A stretch of 11,361 nucleotides of DNA from Candidatus Methanogasteraceae archaeon UBA261 (lineage in GTDB: Archaea > Halobacteriota > Methanosarcinia > Methanosarcinales > Methanogasteraceae), in contig DAWR01000133.1 of the NCBI GenBank assembly GCA_002506015.1, forward strand, positions 14,065 to 25,425, written 5' to 3'. Below, piece by piece: positions 1 to 6,585 of the stretch; position 1 is the stretch's first letter, and the number at the start of each line of letters is the position of its first letter. The position numbers and the translations under genes are program-made. A model generated the notes under the pieces. That model did no database searches. It saw nothing but the letters and a program-made list of their open reading frames with translations, and was not told the origin of the DNA.

Positions 1-7
1 CTGCTTC

Positions 8-50
8 GCAGACTGTGTAATCTTATGGTTCCTGCCATAAGCTATTGCGC
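8..50 (-). repeat. Left copy of an imperfect 43-bp hairpin repeat
   Basis: Read on the minus strand, this stretch matches positions 11319-11361 (plus strand) at 36 of 43 bases, with the last 16 bases, AGATTACACAGTCTGC, identical. It contains a 7-bp stem, CTTATGG paired with CCATAAG, around a 6-base loop (positions 22-41). It starts 5 bp past the comD stop and runs outward toward the window edge. No T-run follows the hairpin, so it is not an obvious archaeal terminator. It may be the edge of a multicopy element at which assembly stopped. An ATG at 36-38 (minus) opens a frame that reaches the edge (MAGTIRLHSLRS), too short to call a gene. Confidence 0.75.
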
Positions 51-55
51 ATCAC

Positions 56-544
56 TCACTCGCTCTCGCTCCAGAAGGCCGCACCAAGCAGGATTGCAAC
101 AGGACGTCCTGACGTCCTCGCAAGCGTCCATGCACCGGAGATTGTGCCCGCGATCTCTGATTGTGTGGGTGTGTACCATGGCACTCCGAGATCGTCGAGC
201 AACTTCGGTGTTAACTGCCCCATCGGAACCTGTGCCGATATCTGTTCGCCGAGATCGCCTCTGTGGCTGATGATCATGAGAAGAGGTATTCCGTAGAGCA
301 GGTTCAGTGATGCGAGCGCATTGATGCTGTTTCCAAGCCCGGAGTTCTGCATGACCAGCGCAGGATTCTTTCCCCCGAAGTATGCGCCAGCGCATATCCC
401 GATGCCCTCTTCCTCACGCGTCACAGGGATGTGTATGATCTCGTCGTCTGACTCGATCATATCGATCAATTCTCCAAGATTGACGCACGGAACACTCGCA
501 ACGAAATCGATTCCTGCCTCTTTCAATGCGGGATGCACGTTCAT
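56..544 (-). CDS. comD: Sulfopyruvate decarboxylase, alpha subunit (ComD)
   Basis: A 162-residue protein resembling ComD, the pyrimidine-binding half of the thiamine-diphosphate enzyme that converts sulfopyruvate to sulfoacetaldehyde in coenzyme M synthesis. Visible family marks are the acidic run TREEEGIGICAG near residues 42-53, which would hold the glutamate activating the cofactor, and QNSGLGNSINAL near 66-77. The C-terminal half (ComE, the diphosphate-binding half) is absent here, and no ComE gene begins in the 55 bases that remain. The ATG at 544 overlaps the pcc1 stop as ATGA, which decides the start; an upstream frame extension of 17 residues looks non-coding. Length agrees with known separate ComD subunits. 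A related phosphonopyruvate decarboxylase half is the main alternative. Last gene of the superoperon, probably translated by coupling because no clear Shine-Dalgarno precedes it. Confidence 0.85.
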   Translation of the reverse strand: MNVHPALKEAGIDFVASVPCVNLGELIDMIESDDEIIHIPVTREEEGIGICAGAYFGGKNPALVMQNSGLGNSINALASLNLLYGIPLLMIISHRGDLGEQISAQVPMGQLTPKLLDDLGVPWYTPTQSEIAGTISGAWTLARTSGRPVAILLGAAFWSESE

Positions 545-777
545 GATTCTCGAATTCTTACAGTCTCGCACGCGACCCGAATCAGCCTGAGCCACGTGTT
601 CAGCGCAGCGCGCAGCGCAGTGATATCTTCAGCCGTAACAATGAGGCGCAACTCCCCGCCCTCAATTGAGAGCTTTGCCACACTCTTTGAAAATGTTTCC
701 GCACTCTCCGGCAGCAGCGCACGGTATATCATGCGGGAATCCCCGCCGAAATCAAACCGGAATTCTGCCCGTTCCAT
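541..777 (-). CDS. pcc1: KEOPS complex subunit Pcc1
   Basis: A 78-residue protein matching the small Pcc1 family. Pcc1 is the dimerising subunit of KEOPS, which with Kae1, Bud32 and Cgi121 makes threonylcarbamoyl-adenosine (t6A) at position 37 of ANN-decoding tRNAs. The family signature is visible as alternating beta strands, then TAEDITALRAALNTWLRLI (about residues 48-66), the characteristic helix. Length is typical. The ATG at 777 shares one base with the rpoP stop (TGATG); a GTG one codon earlier is possible but less likely. Its stop overlaps the comD start. Position after rpoP is the usual place for pcc1 in this archaeal gene string; a prefoldin beta gene often follows, but here comD does. 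Confidence 0.88.
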   Translation of the reverse strand: MERAEFRFDFGGDSRMIYRALLPESAETFSKSVAKLSIEGGELRLIVTAEDITALRAALNTWLRLIRVACETVRIRES

Positions 778-914
778 CACTCAGCACAAACTCGCTTTAT
801 CTGAACAGGTCGCTCCTTTAAGAGGATACGATGCCCGCAGTACGGGCACCGGATGCCGCGATATTCATAATCGATCTCGACTGGCTGCTTACAGCGGACG
901 CACCGATAGCCCAT
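777..914 (-). CDS. rpoP: DNA-directed RNA polymerase subunit P (Rpc10/Rpo12)
   Basis: A 45-residue zinc-ribbon protein. It begins MGYRCVRC and carries the near-invariant CPYCGHRILLKERP, giving zinc ligands C5, C8, C23 and C26. This is archaeal RNA polymerase subunit P, equivalent to eukaryotic Rpb12, which sits on the assembly platform with subunits D and L. The size is normal for the family. The start is firm: a Shine-Dalgarno GGAGGC lies at 918-923, three bases before the ATG, and the ATG shares one base with the eL43 stop (TAATG). Its stop overlaps pcc1 as TGATG. Small size makes it easy to miss in automated annotation. Confidence 0.95.
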   Translation of the reverse strand: MGYRCVRCKQPVEIDYEYRGIRCPYCGHRILLKERPVQIKRVCAE

Positions 915-1216
915 TACGCCTCCATCATTGTATCCCGCTCACGCTGCTCGATTGCGCGCTTGACCGAACGTGCGACCGTCGTTCCGACCGAGGTTGCCGG
1001 AAGATATGTGCCGCCTGCAAAAGAGTGTCCGCATTTGGCGCATCTCCAGATCCCTGTGCCGACGCGGCGCACGGATGGGGAACCGCACTGGGTGCACACA
1101 TGCTTCTCGTGCATCTTTTCTTCGATGTCTGCGACCTTTTTGCGGATGTTTCTGCCATATCGCACGCCAAATCTGCCTGCAGACCTTGTTTTCCAACCTT
1201 TTGTGTGTTTGACCAT
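914..1216 (-). CDS. eL43: Large-subunit ribosomal protein eL43 (L37Ae)
   Basis: A 100-residue, basic, zinc-ribbon ribosomal protein. It begins with a short tract rich in K and R, including TRSAGRFGVRYGR typical of L37Ae, and has zinc ligands C41, C44, C59 and C62 in the pattern CTQC ... CAKC. The segment GIWRCAKCGHSFAGGTY is a strong family match. It is a structural component of the 50S subunit. It starts 6 bp after the rrp42 stop, with a weak GGAAGTG upstream, and ends in a TAATG junction with rpoP. The Shine-Dalgarno of rpoP lies inside its last codons, so the two are translationally linked. Nothing appears unusual. Confidence 0.96.
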   Translation of the reverse strand: MVKHTKGWKTRSAGRFGVRYGRNIRKKVADIEEKMHEKHVCTQCGSPSVRRVGTGIWRCAKCGHSFAGGTYLPATSVGTTVARSVKRAIEQRERDTMMEA

Positions 1217-1222
1217 ATTTTA

Positions 1223-2011
1223 TTACACTTCCAAGAATTTCTTTCGTATATCGCTTGCTGCAGTCTGCGCCATCCCAATCACACGCATAACCTGATCGAT
1301 CATGAGCGGCTCTGCCCCGAGCTTCTGCATACCCGATATGCTACCATCTGTATTGGTGGCAACGATTAATGATGTGCTCGCAATCTTCTCCTCGTCGAGT
1401 GACGGATCAAGCATCATTTCTCCACCGAATTCAATTGTGGTGACTGCGAGAGGGATGTCTCTGACCGGTAGAGGTGTGTCCTCACCCAGATCGTGTCTTG
1501 CCGCGGGTATCGTCGTATTGAGCAGCGCTGCGATTGCACCCATGCTTGCTGCATCGACGATATTGCCGCCGTTGTTCAGTACGTGAATGTCAACGAATAT
1601 GATCCAGACCTTCTCGCCTTCGGTTATGCAGAGTTTTGTGAGATCAATCGATTTCGACTCACGGATACCGCGATCCACGACTCTCGCAATCTCTATTGCC
1701 CCTTCTCTTGGAGGACCTGCCTCATAATCGGGGGACGCAAGTGGGATTAGTTCGATGTTGACTATAATCACACCCTTATCCGGTGTATCCGAAAACGGCT
1801 CACCTGGCTGGACCTTTATGCCGACCAGTAGCTTGGTATCCCCGAGCGTAACCATGGCTGAACCATCCGCCGTATCTATGGCGTCGGTCTCGATTGTTAT
1901 CTCTCGAAATTCATCAAAAGCACGCCCATCCGCGCGCTCGCCCTTGAGCACCAGGTTGAAGAGGTGATCACGCTGGACCTCTGCCATCACAGTATTATCG
2001 CCACTACTCAT
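1223..2011 (-). CDS. rrp42: Exosome complex subunit Rrp42
   Basis: A 262-residue RNase PH-fold protein, the non-catalytic partner that alternates with Rrp41 in the hexameric ring of the archaeal exosome. Family marks are ERADGRAFDEFR near the N-terminus, LGDTKLLVGIKVQPGEPF, and ARVVDRGIRESKSIDL. The start at 2011 is chosen because GGAGGG (2020-2025) sits 8 bases upstream; an ATG 9 codons earlier has no ribosome site, and one 8 codons later would trim the N-terminal region seen in relatives. The gene overlaps the end of rrp41 by 8 bp. Rrp42 contributes to RNA binding and ring geometry, while phosphorolysis occurs in Rrp41. Confidence 0.95.
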   Translation of the reverse strand: MSSGDNTVMAEVQRDHLFNLVLKGERADGRAFDEFREITIETDAIDTADGSAMVTLGDTKLLVGIKVQPGEPFSDTPDKGVIIVNIELIPLASPDYEAGPPREGAIEIARVVDRGIRESKSIDLTKLCITEGEKVWIIFVDIHVLNNGGNIVDAASMGAIAALLNTTIPAARHDLGEDTPLPVRDIPLAVTTIEFGGEMMLDPSLDEEKIASTSLIVATNTDGSISGMQKLGAEPLMIDQVMRVIGMAQTAASDIRKKFLEV

Positions 2012-2744
2012 CCAAACCGCCCTCCGCTTGGTATTCATTGTCGTATTTCTCGACTAATGCCTGACGCTGCAGTTCATAGACGGTAGTACACCCGGTCTTT
2101 GCCAGCTCGAGTGCTTTGTAGAATTCCTCTGTTGTCATGCGTCCGTCCATCTGAAGAAGCGTTATCCTGTTGTCCGAAGTCATTGCGACCGGCACGTCCG
2201 CATCTCCAAAGTTGTCCTCCTCTTTCATCAAGTCGAGCACGATCTCGCCATCCACCTTCCCGACGGCGCACGCACTGACCAACCCTCGCATCGGTATGCC
2301 TGCGTCCGCAAGTGCCAGTGATGCCGCATTGATGCCAGCGGTTCTGGTGCCAGCATCTGCTCGCAGCACCTCTATGTATATGTCAATTGCCGTCTTCGGG
2401 AAAAATTTGGTGAAGACCACGTGTTCAAATGCCTGCCTGATTACTTTTGAGATTTCCACGCTTCTTCTACTTGGACCAGGTCTTATTCGCTCATCCACTG
2501 AGAACGAAGCCATATTATACCTGCACTGTACGACTGCTCCGGTCATATTCTGTCTGTGTCTCGGATGAAGCTCTCTTGGACCGTACACGGCAGCTACTAC
2601 CTTATTACGTCCCCATTCAAGATAACATGATCCATCAGCCCGATCAAGCGGGCTGAGCTCGATTTTAATCGGTCGCAATTCATCGCGTCTCCGACCGTCC
2701 AGTCTCTTTCCATCGATGATGAAATGTTCCGGTTTTTCACTCAT
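2004..2744 (-). CDS. rrp41: Exosome complex catalytic subunit Rrp41
   Basis: A 246-residue RNase PH-family protein, the phosphorolytic subunit of the archaeal exosome; it degrades RNA 3'-5' with phosphate and can add heteropolymeric tails in reverse. Seen in sequence: IDGKRLDGRRRDELRPI near residues 10-26, phosphate-contact arginines R93-R94, GTR at 132-134, and the metal or catalytic aspartates D177 and D183 in EEDNFGDADVP. All key residues are present, so it should be active. The start at 2744 forms TAATG with the rrp4 stop and has GAGGA at 2751-2755, six bases upstream; the ATG at 2750 lies too close to that site. Length is usual for the family. Confidence 0.96.
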   Translation of the reverse strand: MSEKPEHFIIDGKRLDGRRRDELRPIKIELSPLDRADGSCYLEWGRNKVVAAVYGPRELHPRHRQNMTGAVVQCRYNMASFSVDERIRPGPSRRSVEISKVIRQAFEHVVFTKFFPKTAIDIYIEVLRADAGTRTAGINAASLALADAGIPMRGLVSACAVGKVDGEIVLDLMKEEDNFGDADVPVAMTSDNRITLLQMDGRMTTEEFYKALELAKTGCTTVYELQRQALVEKYDNEYQAEGGLDE

Positions 2745-3448
2745 TACCATTCCTCATTGTCTCTACTTTCGTGTATTCTGCTCTGCATAGTCTTTTCTTT
2801 TGCCTTCAGGAACGCCTGCACACGATCAGTCAATCCGGGGGTGTGCGCATTTGCCTCAATATACCTGATTGCCTGAATCGCAAGATCGATACGATCTTCA
2901 CTACCACTAATCCATACTCGTCCATTCTGACCAACGAACATACCACAGCCAATAATGCTCTTCAAAAGCCGGATCATCGAGCCGCTGCGACCGATCACCC
3001 GCGGCATCTTTGTTGGGCCGATCGTCGTGATGCGCCCGTCAGTGAGGCGTCTCAGTTCCTTATCTCGCATTGTGAGTTCCACCTTCATTGCGGCATCCAC
3101 GTCTTTTACCAGCACCAGTACGCAGTCTCCGACCTTCAGATATTTCTTCATGTCCTCGAGTTCGATCCGCCGCGGATACTGTGATACATGCAGCAAACCG
3201 TCATAAGGCGAGTTGATATCGACGATCCAGTTGGAATGCGTCGTCTCAATTATGATCCCTATCACTCGGTCGTTGGCATGCGGAATGTATTTGCCTGAAA
3301 GCGGTATCACGCTGACATACCGCGCTCCCGCGTTCACGAGTCCGTACACCGAGGCGCAGACCTCATCCCCGCGAATGTACGTGCCACTGCCCGACATTTT
3401 TATATTATCAGATACCACATCACCCGGAACAACAATCTTTCTTTCCAT
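2744..3448 (-). CDS. rrp4: Exosome RNA-binding cap subunit Rrp4
   Basis: A 234-residue cap protein that sits on the Rrp41/Rrp42 ring and guides RNA into the central pore. Three regions are visible: an N-terminal domain (1-55) beginning with KIVVPGDVV, an S1 domain (about 60-130) with YDGLLHVSQ, and a KH domain (about 135-200) with the RNA-gripping loop GRSG at 153-156 in PRVIGRSGSMI. A charged tail of some 30 residues follows. The start lies 10 bp after the SBDS stop with AAAGGTAAT upstream. Its last codons contain the Shine-Dalgarno of rrp41. Csl4, the alternative cap subunit, is not in this window. Confidence 0.95.
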   Translation of the reverse strand: MERKIVVPGDVVSDNIKMSGSGTYIRGDEVCASVYGLVNAGARYVSVIPLSGKYIPHANDRVIGIIIETTHSNWIVDINSPYDGLLHVSQYPRRIELEDMKKYLKVGDCVLVLVKDVDAAMKVELTMRDKELRRLTDGRITTIGPTKMPRVIGRSGSMIRLLKSIIGCGMFVGQNGRVWISGSEDRIDLAIQAIRYIEANAHTPGLTDRVQAFLKAKEKTMQSRIHESRDNEEW

Positions 3449-3458
3449 ATAATTACCT

Positions 3459-4154
3459 TTATTTCAAAAGTTTCGTTTCTGCGTTGCCTTTTGACACGCG
3501 ATTAACAATACCGTAAAAATCGAGTTGCATGCCCGCGGGAATCTTGATTACGCCGATCCACGACCCATCATGTTGCCACTCTTCCTTTTGCACCTCGCCA
3601 AAGCCTGCGACCTCCCCGTAAGCCTTTGCAGCATAATCTGCCGGAATCTTGACGGCGACCTCGACGGTATCGAACCTGATCGGGATGATCGGGCGGATCG
3701 CGTCCATCGTTATACTCACCAGCTCGTCAACACTCTTCATCGGATCGAGGTGAATGCCAGCCTCCTCCATCGCCTTCTCGATTCGCGCAGGCGGATGCGG
3801 CGCCTTTGTCTGTGGGTTGAACGCACCAGCAGCGATTGCACCCACAACCTGCCTCCGCTTATCATCGAGTATCTGCTTCCGCTGGTCCTTTGTGAGATGC
3901 AGTTCTCCATGCACCACTATGTGCTCTGCTACCGCATATATCTCTGTTGTGCCAAAGGTTCGCTCTACGTCCTCCTCGGAGGGATGATCACCACGGCTGG
4001 CGTTCTCAAAGACATCCTCAACCGCAAGCATCGCGGGAATATCCACATCGTCACCTTTGCGGAGCGACAACGCAAGTTCAGGATCAACCAAAACCTCATA
4101 GTGTTTGCCGCCGTGTTTCAGCCGTGCTGTAATTGCGTTATCAAGTGTGACCAT
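3459..4154 (-). CDS. SBDS: Ribosome maturation protein SBDS (Sdo1 homologue)
   Basis: A 231-residue three-domain protein of the SBDS family, which in eukaryotes works with the EF-2-like GTPase Efl1 to release the anti-association factor eIF6 from the 60S subunit; the archaeal protein is thought to act in large-subunit maturation or quality control. The N-terminal FYSH domain contains KHGGKHYEVLVDPELAL and FENASRGDHPSEEDVERTFGT. The helical second domain contains LTKDQRKQILDDKRRQVVG and a proline-rich APHPPARIEKAME. The C-terminal third is ferredoxin-like. The gene starts 2 bp after the psmA stop, with GTGAG as a weak ribosome site. Its place between psmA and rrp4 is the standard archaeal arrangement. 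Length is normal. Confidence 0.96.
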   Translation of the reverse strand: MVTLDNAITARLKHGGKHYEVLVDPELALSLRKGDDVDIPAMLAVEDVFENASRGDHPSEEDVERTFGTTEIYAVAEHIVVHGELHLTKDQRKQILDDKRRQVVGAIAAGAFNPQTKAPHPPARIEKAMEEAGIHLDPMKSVDELVSITMDAIRPIIPIRFDTVEVAVKIPADYAAKAYGEVAGFGEVQKEEWQHDGSWIGVIKIPAGMQLDFYGIVNRVSKGNAETKLLK

Positions 4155-4156
4155 GA

Positions 4157-4915
4157 CTACTCACTATCTTCCACAGTTACGTCCTTCTTGAATTCCTCGA
4201 CGATCGCATCGACGTAGCCTTTAAGTGTCTCCTTCTCGAGTTTTCTGAACTGTCGTTCCTCGAGTGTCACGACCCCAATCTCAATTGTGTCCACATCGAA
4301 CCGGGTATCAGAGACCTGATACAACGCCTGGAGTCCAAGTCGGATCGCATCTTCCATGACAATGTCCCCCGAATACTCCTGCTCGAATATCTCCATCACT
4401 TTTGCTCTACCGGCACCGATTGCGGTCGCATTGTATTCAAGCAATGCTCCACTCGGATCGGTCTCAAACAGCCTTGCCCTGTGATCGTCCACGCCAGCAA
4501 TCAAAAGGGCGGTTCCGTACGGGCGTACGCCGCCAAACTGAGTGTAGGTCTGCTTGTGGTCGCAGATCTTCTTTGATATCGTCTCCACTCCGATCGGCTC
4601 GTCATAGTACACCCGGTTGACCTGCGCCTCCACACGTGCACGATCGATCAGTGCACGGGCGTCCGCAACCAGTCCTGATGTCGCTGCACCGAGATGCTGG
4701 TCGATCTGAAAAATCTTCTCGATGGATTCGGAGACTAACAGTGGGCTTGTGACTCGTTTGTCAACCAGTAACACGACACAGTCCTTTGTTTTTATCCCTA
4801 TTGCAGTTGTCCCCCGTTTAACCGCTTCTCGGGCATATTCTACCTGAAAAAGTCTCCCGTCTGGACTGAATACGGTTATTGCGCGATCATACCCCATCTG
4901 GGGTGCCATTTGCAT
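4157..4915 (-). CDS. psmA: Proteasome alpha subunit (20S core particle)
   Basis: A 252-residue alpha subunit forming the outer, gating rings of the 20S proteasome. The N-terminal gate is intact: Y9-D10-R11 and P18 in YDRAITVFSPDG, followed by GRLFQVEYAREAVKRGTTA. K67 in SESIEKIFQID matches the lysine in the pocket that receives the HbYX tail of the PAN ATPase. Alpha subunits lack the catalytic threonine, as here. I chose the ATG at 4915 because family members begin MQMAPQMGYDRA; a TTG two codons upstream at 4921 is also compatible with GGAG a few bases further up. First gene of the nine-gene operon. The beta subunit and PAN are outside the window. Confidence 0.97.
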   Translation of the reverse strand: MQMAPQMGYDRAITVFSPDGRLFQVEYAREAVKRGTTAIGIKTKDCVVLLVDKRVTSPLLVSESIEKIFQIDQHLGAATSGLVADARALIDRARVEAQVNRVYYDEPIGVETISKKICDHKQTYTQFGGVRPYGTALLIAGVDDHRARLFETDPSGALLEYNATAIGAGRAKVMEIFEQEYSGDIVMEDAIRLGLQALYQVSDTRFDVDTIEIGVVTLEERQFRKLEKETLKGYVDAIVEEFKKDVTVEDSE

Positions 4916-4962
4916 TTTCAATCATCTCCTATCTGTTTATCGCATGATGAATTATGTATGTG

Positions 4963-4970
4963 TATATAAA
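4963..4970 (-). promoter_or_regulatory. TATA box of the psmA/exosome operon
   Basis: On the minus strand this reads TTTATATA, preceded by an A-rich segment that could serve as the TFB recognition element. It lies 48 bp before the psmA ATG, which would put transcription start near 4942 and give a leader of about 27 bases containing GGAGATGAT. It is only some 29 bp past the stop of the last CBS gene, with no T-run terminator between, so read-through from upstream may add to this promoter. Confidence 0.75.
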
Positions 4971-4999
4971 GGTTTTTCGGAATTTGCGATAACTTCCGG

Positions 5000-5779
5000 T
5001 CATCCGCTCGCTGACATCTTCCCAACTATGTCCCTGCGCGTGATGAATCCAACCAAATCGCCGTCAAGATTGAGCACGGGAATTCCACCGTACCCATGTT
5101 TCAACATCAGGTTGACAACTTCCACTATATTGGAATTTGTGTACACAGTCTTTACACCGCGGTTCATAATATCCGCAGTCAAGAGACTCTTTATCCGGGT
5201 ATCCTGCTGGTTGGCAGGTACAAGATCGCGGATCGCACGCATCGCCTTTGCTATGTCCTTCTCTGTGATGATTCCGACCAGCTGATAATCCTCAACCACC
5301 GGAAGTCGTCCGATGTCCTGGTCCATCATCATCCTCCGCACATGAACCACACGATCGCCGGGTGCGGCAGTGACCGGCTTATTCATATATTCCGCAGCGA
5401 ACCCGAAGACTGTCTGGGTCCGGAGAACCTCGTTCGGTGTGATCCAGCCAAGAATCTTGTCACCATCCATTGCAAAGAGTATGCCCCTTTGCTGTTGCAG
5501 CGCGGATATGGCACTCTCCATATCAGCCTCCGGAGATATCTCGGTGTACGCATCACTCACAGCCGTTGCAACGTGCAGAGAGGATGCCGAGAGACCTGGC
5601 TTTCTACTTGTGCCGAGGACGCGCGCGATGTTTCGCATCGTCAAGATCCCGCGGAGCGTGCCTCTACTCGTCACCATCAACCGTCTCGTATCATACTTTT
5701 CCATGAGATCCAGTGCGTGAGATATATCCTCTGATTTCTCGATTCGCACAGGATCTACCATAATCTCAGATACTTTCAT
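5000..5779 (-). CDS. Four-CBS-domain protein, third of three
   Basis: A 259-residue protein made almost wholly of four CBS modules (about 1-55, 66-122, 127-180, 200-256). Each ends in the usual ligand-contact pattern G-h-h-T-x-x-D/N: GILTMRNI, GWITPNEV, GIITEKDI and GFITRRDI. CBS pairs (Bateman modules) bind adenine nucleotides, S-adenosylmethionine or similar ligands and pass the signal to a partner. No enzyme, transporter or DNA-binding domain is attached, so it must act through another protein or as a sensor whose target is unknown. GGGAGA stands 7 bases before the ATG. It starts 2 bp after the preceding CBS gene and is the last of the triplet, next to the psmA promoter. Confidence 0.9.
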   Translation of the reverse strand: MKVSEIMVDPVRIEKSEDISHALDLMEKYDTRRLMVTSRGTLRGILTMRNIARVLGTSRKPGLSASSLHVATAVSDAYTEISPEADMESAISALQQQRGILFAMDGDKILGWITPNEVLRTQTVFGFAAEYMNKPVTAAPGDRVVHVRRMMMDQDIGRLPVVEDYQLVGIITEKDIAKAMRAIRDLVPANQQDTRIKSLLTADIMNRGVKTVYTNSNIVEVVNLMLKHGYGGIPVLNLDGDLVGFITRRDIVGKMSASG

Positions 5780-5781
5780 TC

Positions 5782-6579
5782 TTATTCTCCCATCTTCATT
5801 ATCGCTTGCAACATACTATCTTGATTCAGTATCCCTGCCACATCCCCCTTCTCATCGAGAACAACGATGCTCGTGATCTCCTCCGCCACCATCATACCGG
5901 CTGCATCAACTGCAAGCCCGTCCTCTGCAATCGTTACGAGCGGCATGGACATAATATCCTCTGCAAGAATCGGAAATTCGAGGATCTTTCCACGCATGCT
6001 GCTGCCGGATGGCATGCACGCAAACGTTAGATTGGAGTTAGTGATCATGCCCACAGCTTTTCCACTGTATTCGAGAACCACGACCCGGTCCACCTCTTCC
6101 GCTTCCATCAACTGGAGGACGTGACCAAGTGAGTGTCGTTTGTGCACAAATGCGACAAAGTCGGACATGATCTCGCTTGCGCAGATCTCAGTTGTTGTCT
6201 GCGAAAAGTGTCCGATCAGATCCCACTTGGTAATGACTCCATAGAGCTCCTCGCCGCGGACCGCAAGACCGCCAACGCTATTCTCAAGCATCAGTTCGCA
6301 GACCTGCGAGAGCGTGGCATCGGGATATATGCTAATCAATGATTTTGTCATGACCAGTTGCACAGGAATCTGGTCGATCGGGCGTCTTCGCCACTGTGGC
6401 TCTGCCTGATTGAGCCTGCGCCCTATATCAGATTTGGTGAGCATGCCAACAGGTTCGTCATGCAAAACCACAAGGAGCCGACTGATCTTGTGCCTGAGCA
6501 TCAGATTGCGCGCATGCGAAACTGGCTCTGCCGGTGTAATCGCATACACCGGAGCGCTCATTATGTCCTTGACTTGCAT
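5782..6579 (-). CDS. Four-CBS-domain protein, second of three
   Basis: A 265-residue protein with four CBS modules whose end motifs are GMLTKSDI (45-52), GVITKWDL (114-121), GMITNSNL (177-184) and a divergent GILNQDSM (249-256). In the last one N replaces T/S and the usual D is displaced, so that site may bind ligand poorly or differently. No signal peptide, membrane helix or effector domain is visible. The start lies 6 bp after the previous CBS gene, with GTGGA close upstream. It probably arose with its neighbours by duplication, but the three proteins are now quite different, suggesting separate ligands or hetero-oligomers. The ligand cannot be named from sequence. Confidence 0.9.
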   Translation of the reverse strand: MQVKDIMSAPVYAITPAEPVSHARNLMLRHKISRLLVVLHDEPVGMLTKSDIGRRLNQAEPQWRRRPIDQIPVQLVMTKSLISIYPDATLSQVCELMLENSVGGLAVRGEELYGVITKWDLIGHFSQTTTEICASEIMSDFVAFVHKRHSLGHVLQLMEAEEVDRVVVLEYSGKAVGMITNSNLTFACMPSGSSMRGKILEFPILAEDIMSMPLVTIAEDGLAVDAAGMMVAEEITSIVVLDEKGDVAGILNQDSMLQAIMKMGE

Positions 6580-6585
6580 GTTCCA

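Noticed and set aside
8..26. tRNA anticodon arm, since GCAGACTGT resembles an archaeal tRNA-Asn arm
   Set aside because: The spacing gives an eight-base loop and no acceptor, D or T arm is found around it in either copy.
8..50. Intrinsic terminator after comD
   Set aside because: The hairpin is not followed by a T-run, and a second copy sits at the 5' end of another gene, so termination does not explain both.
4916..4921. TTG start for psmA two codons upstream
   Set aside because: Possible by ribosome-site spacing, but family members begin at the later ATG; kept only as an alternative.
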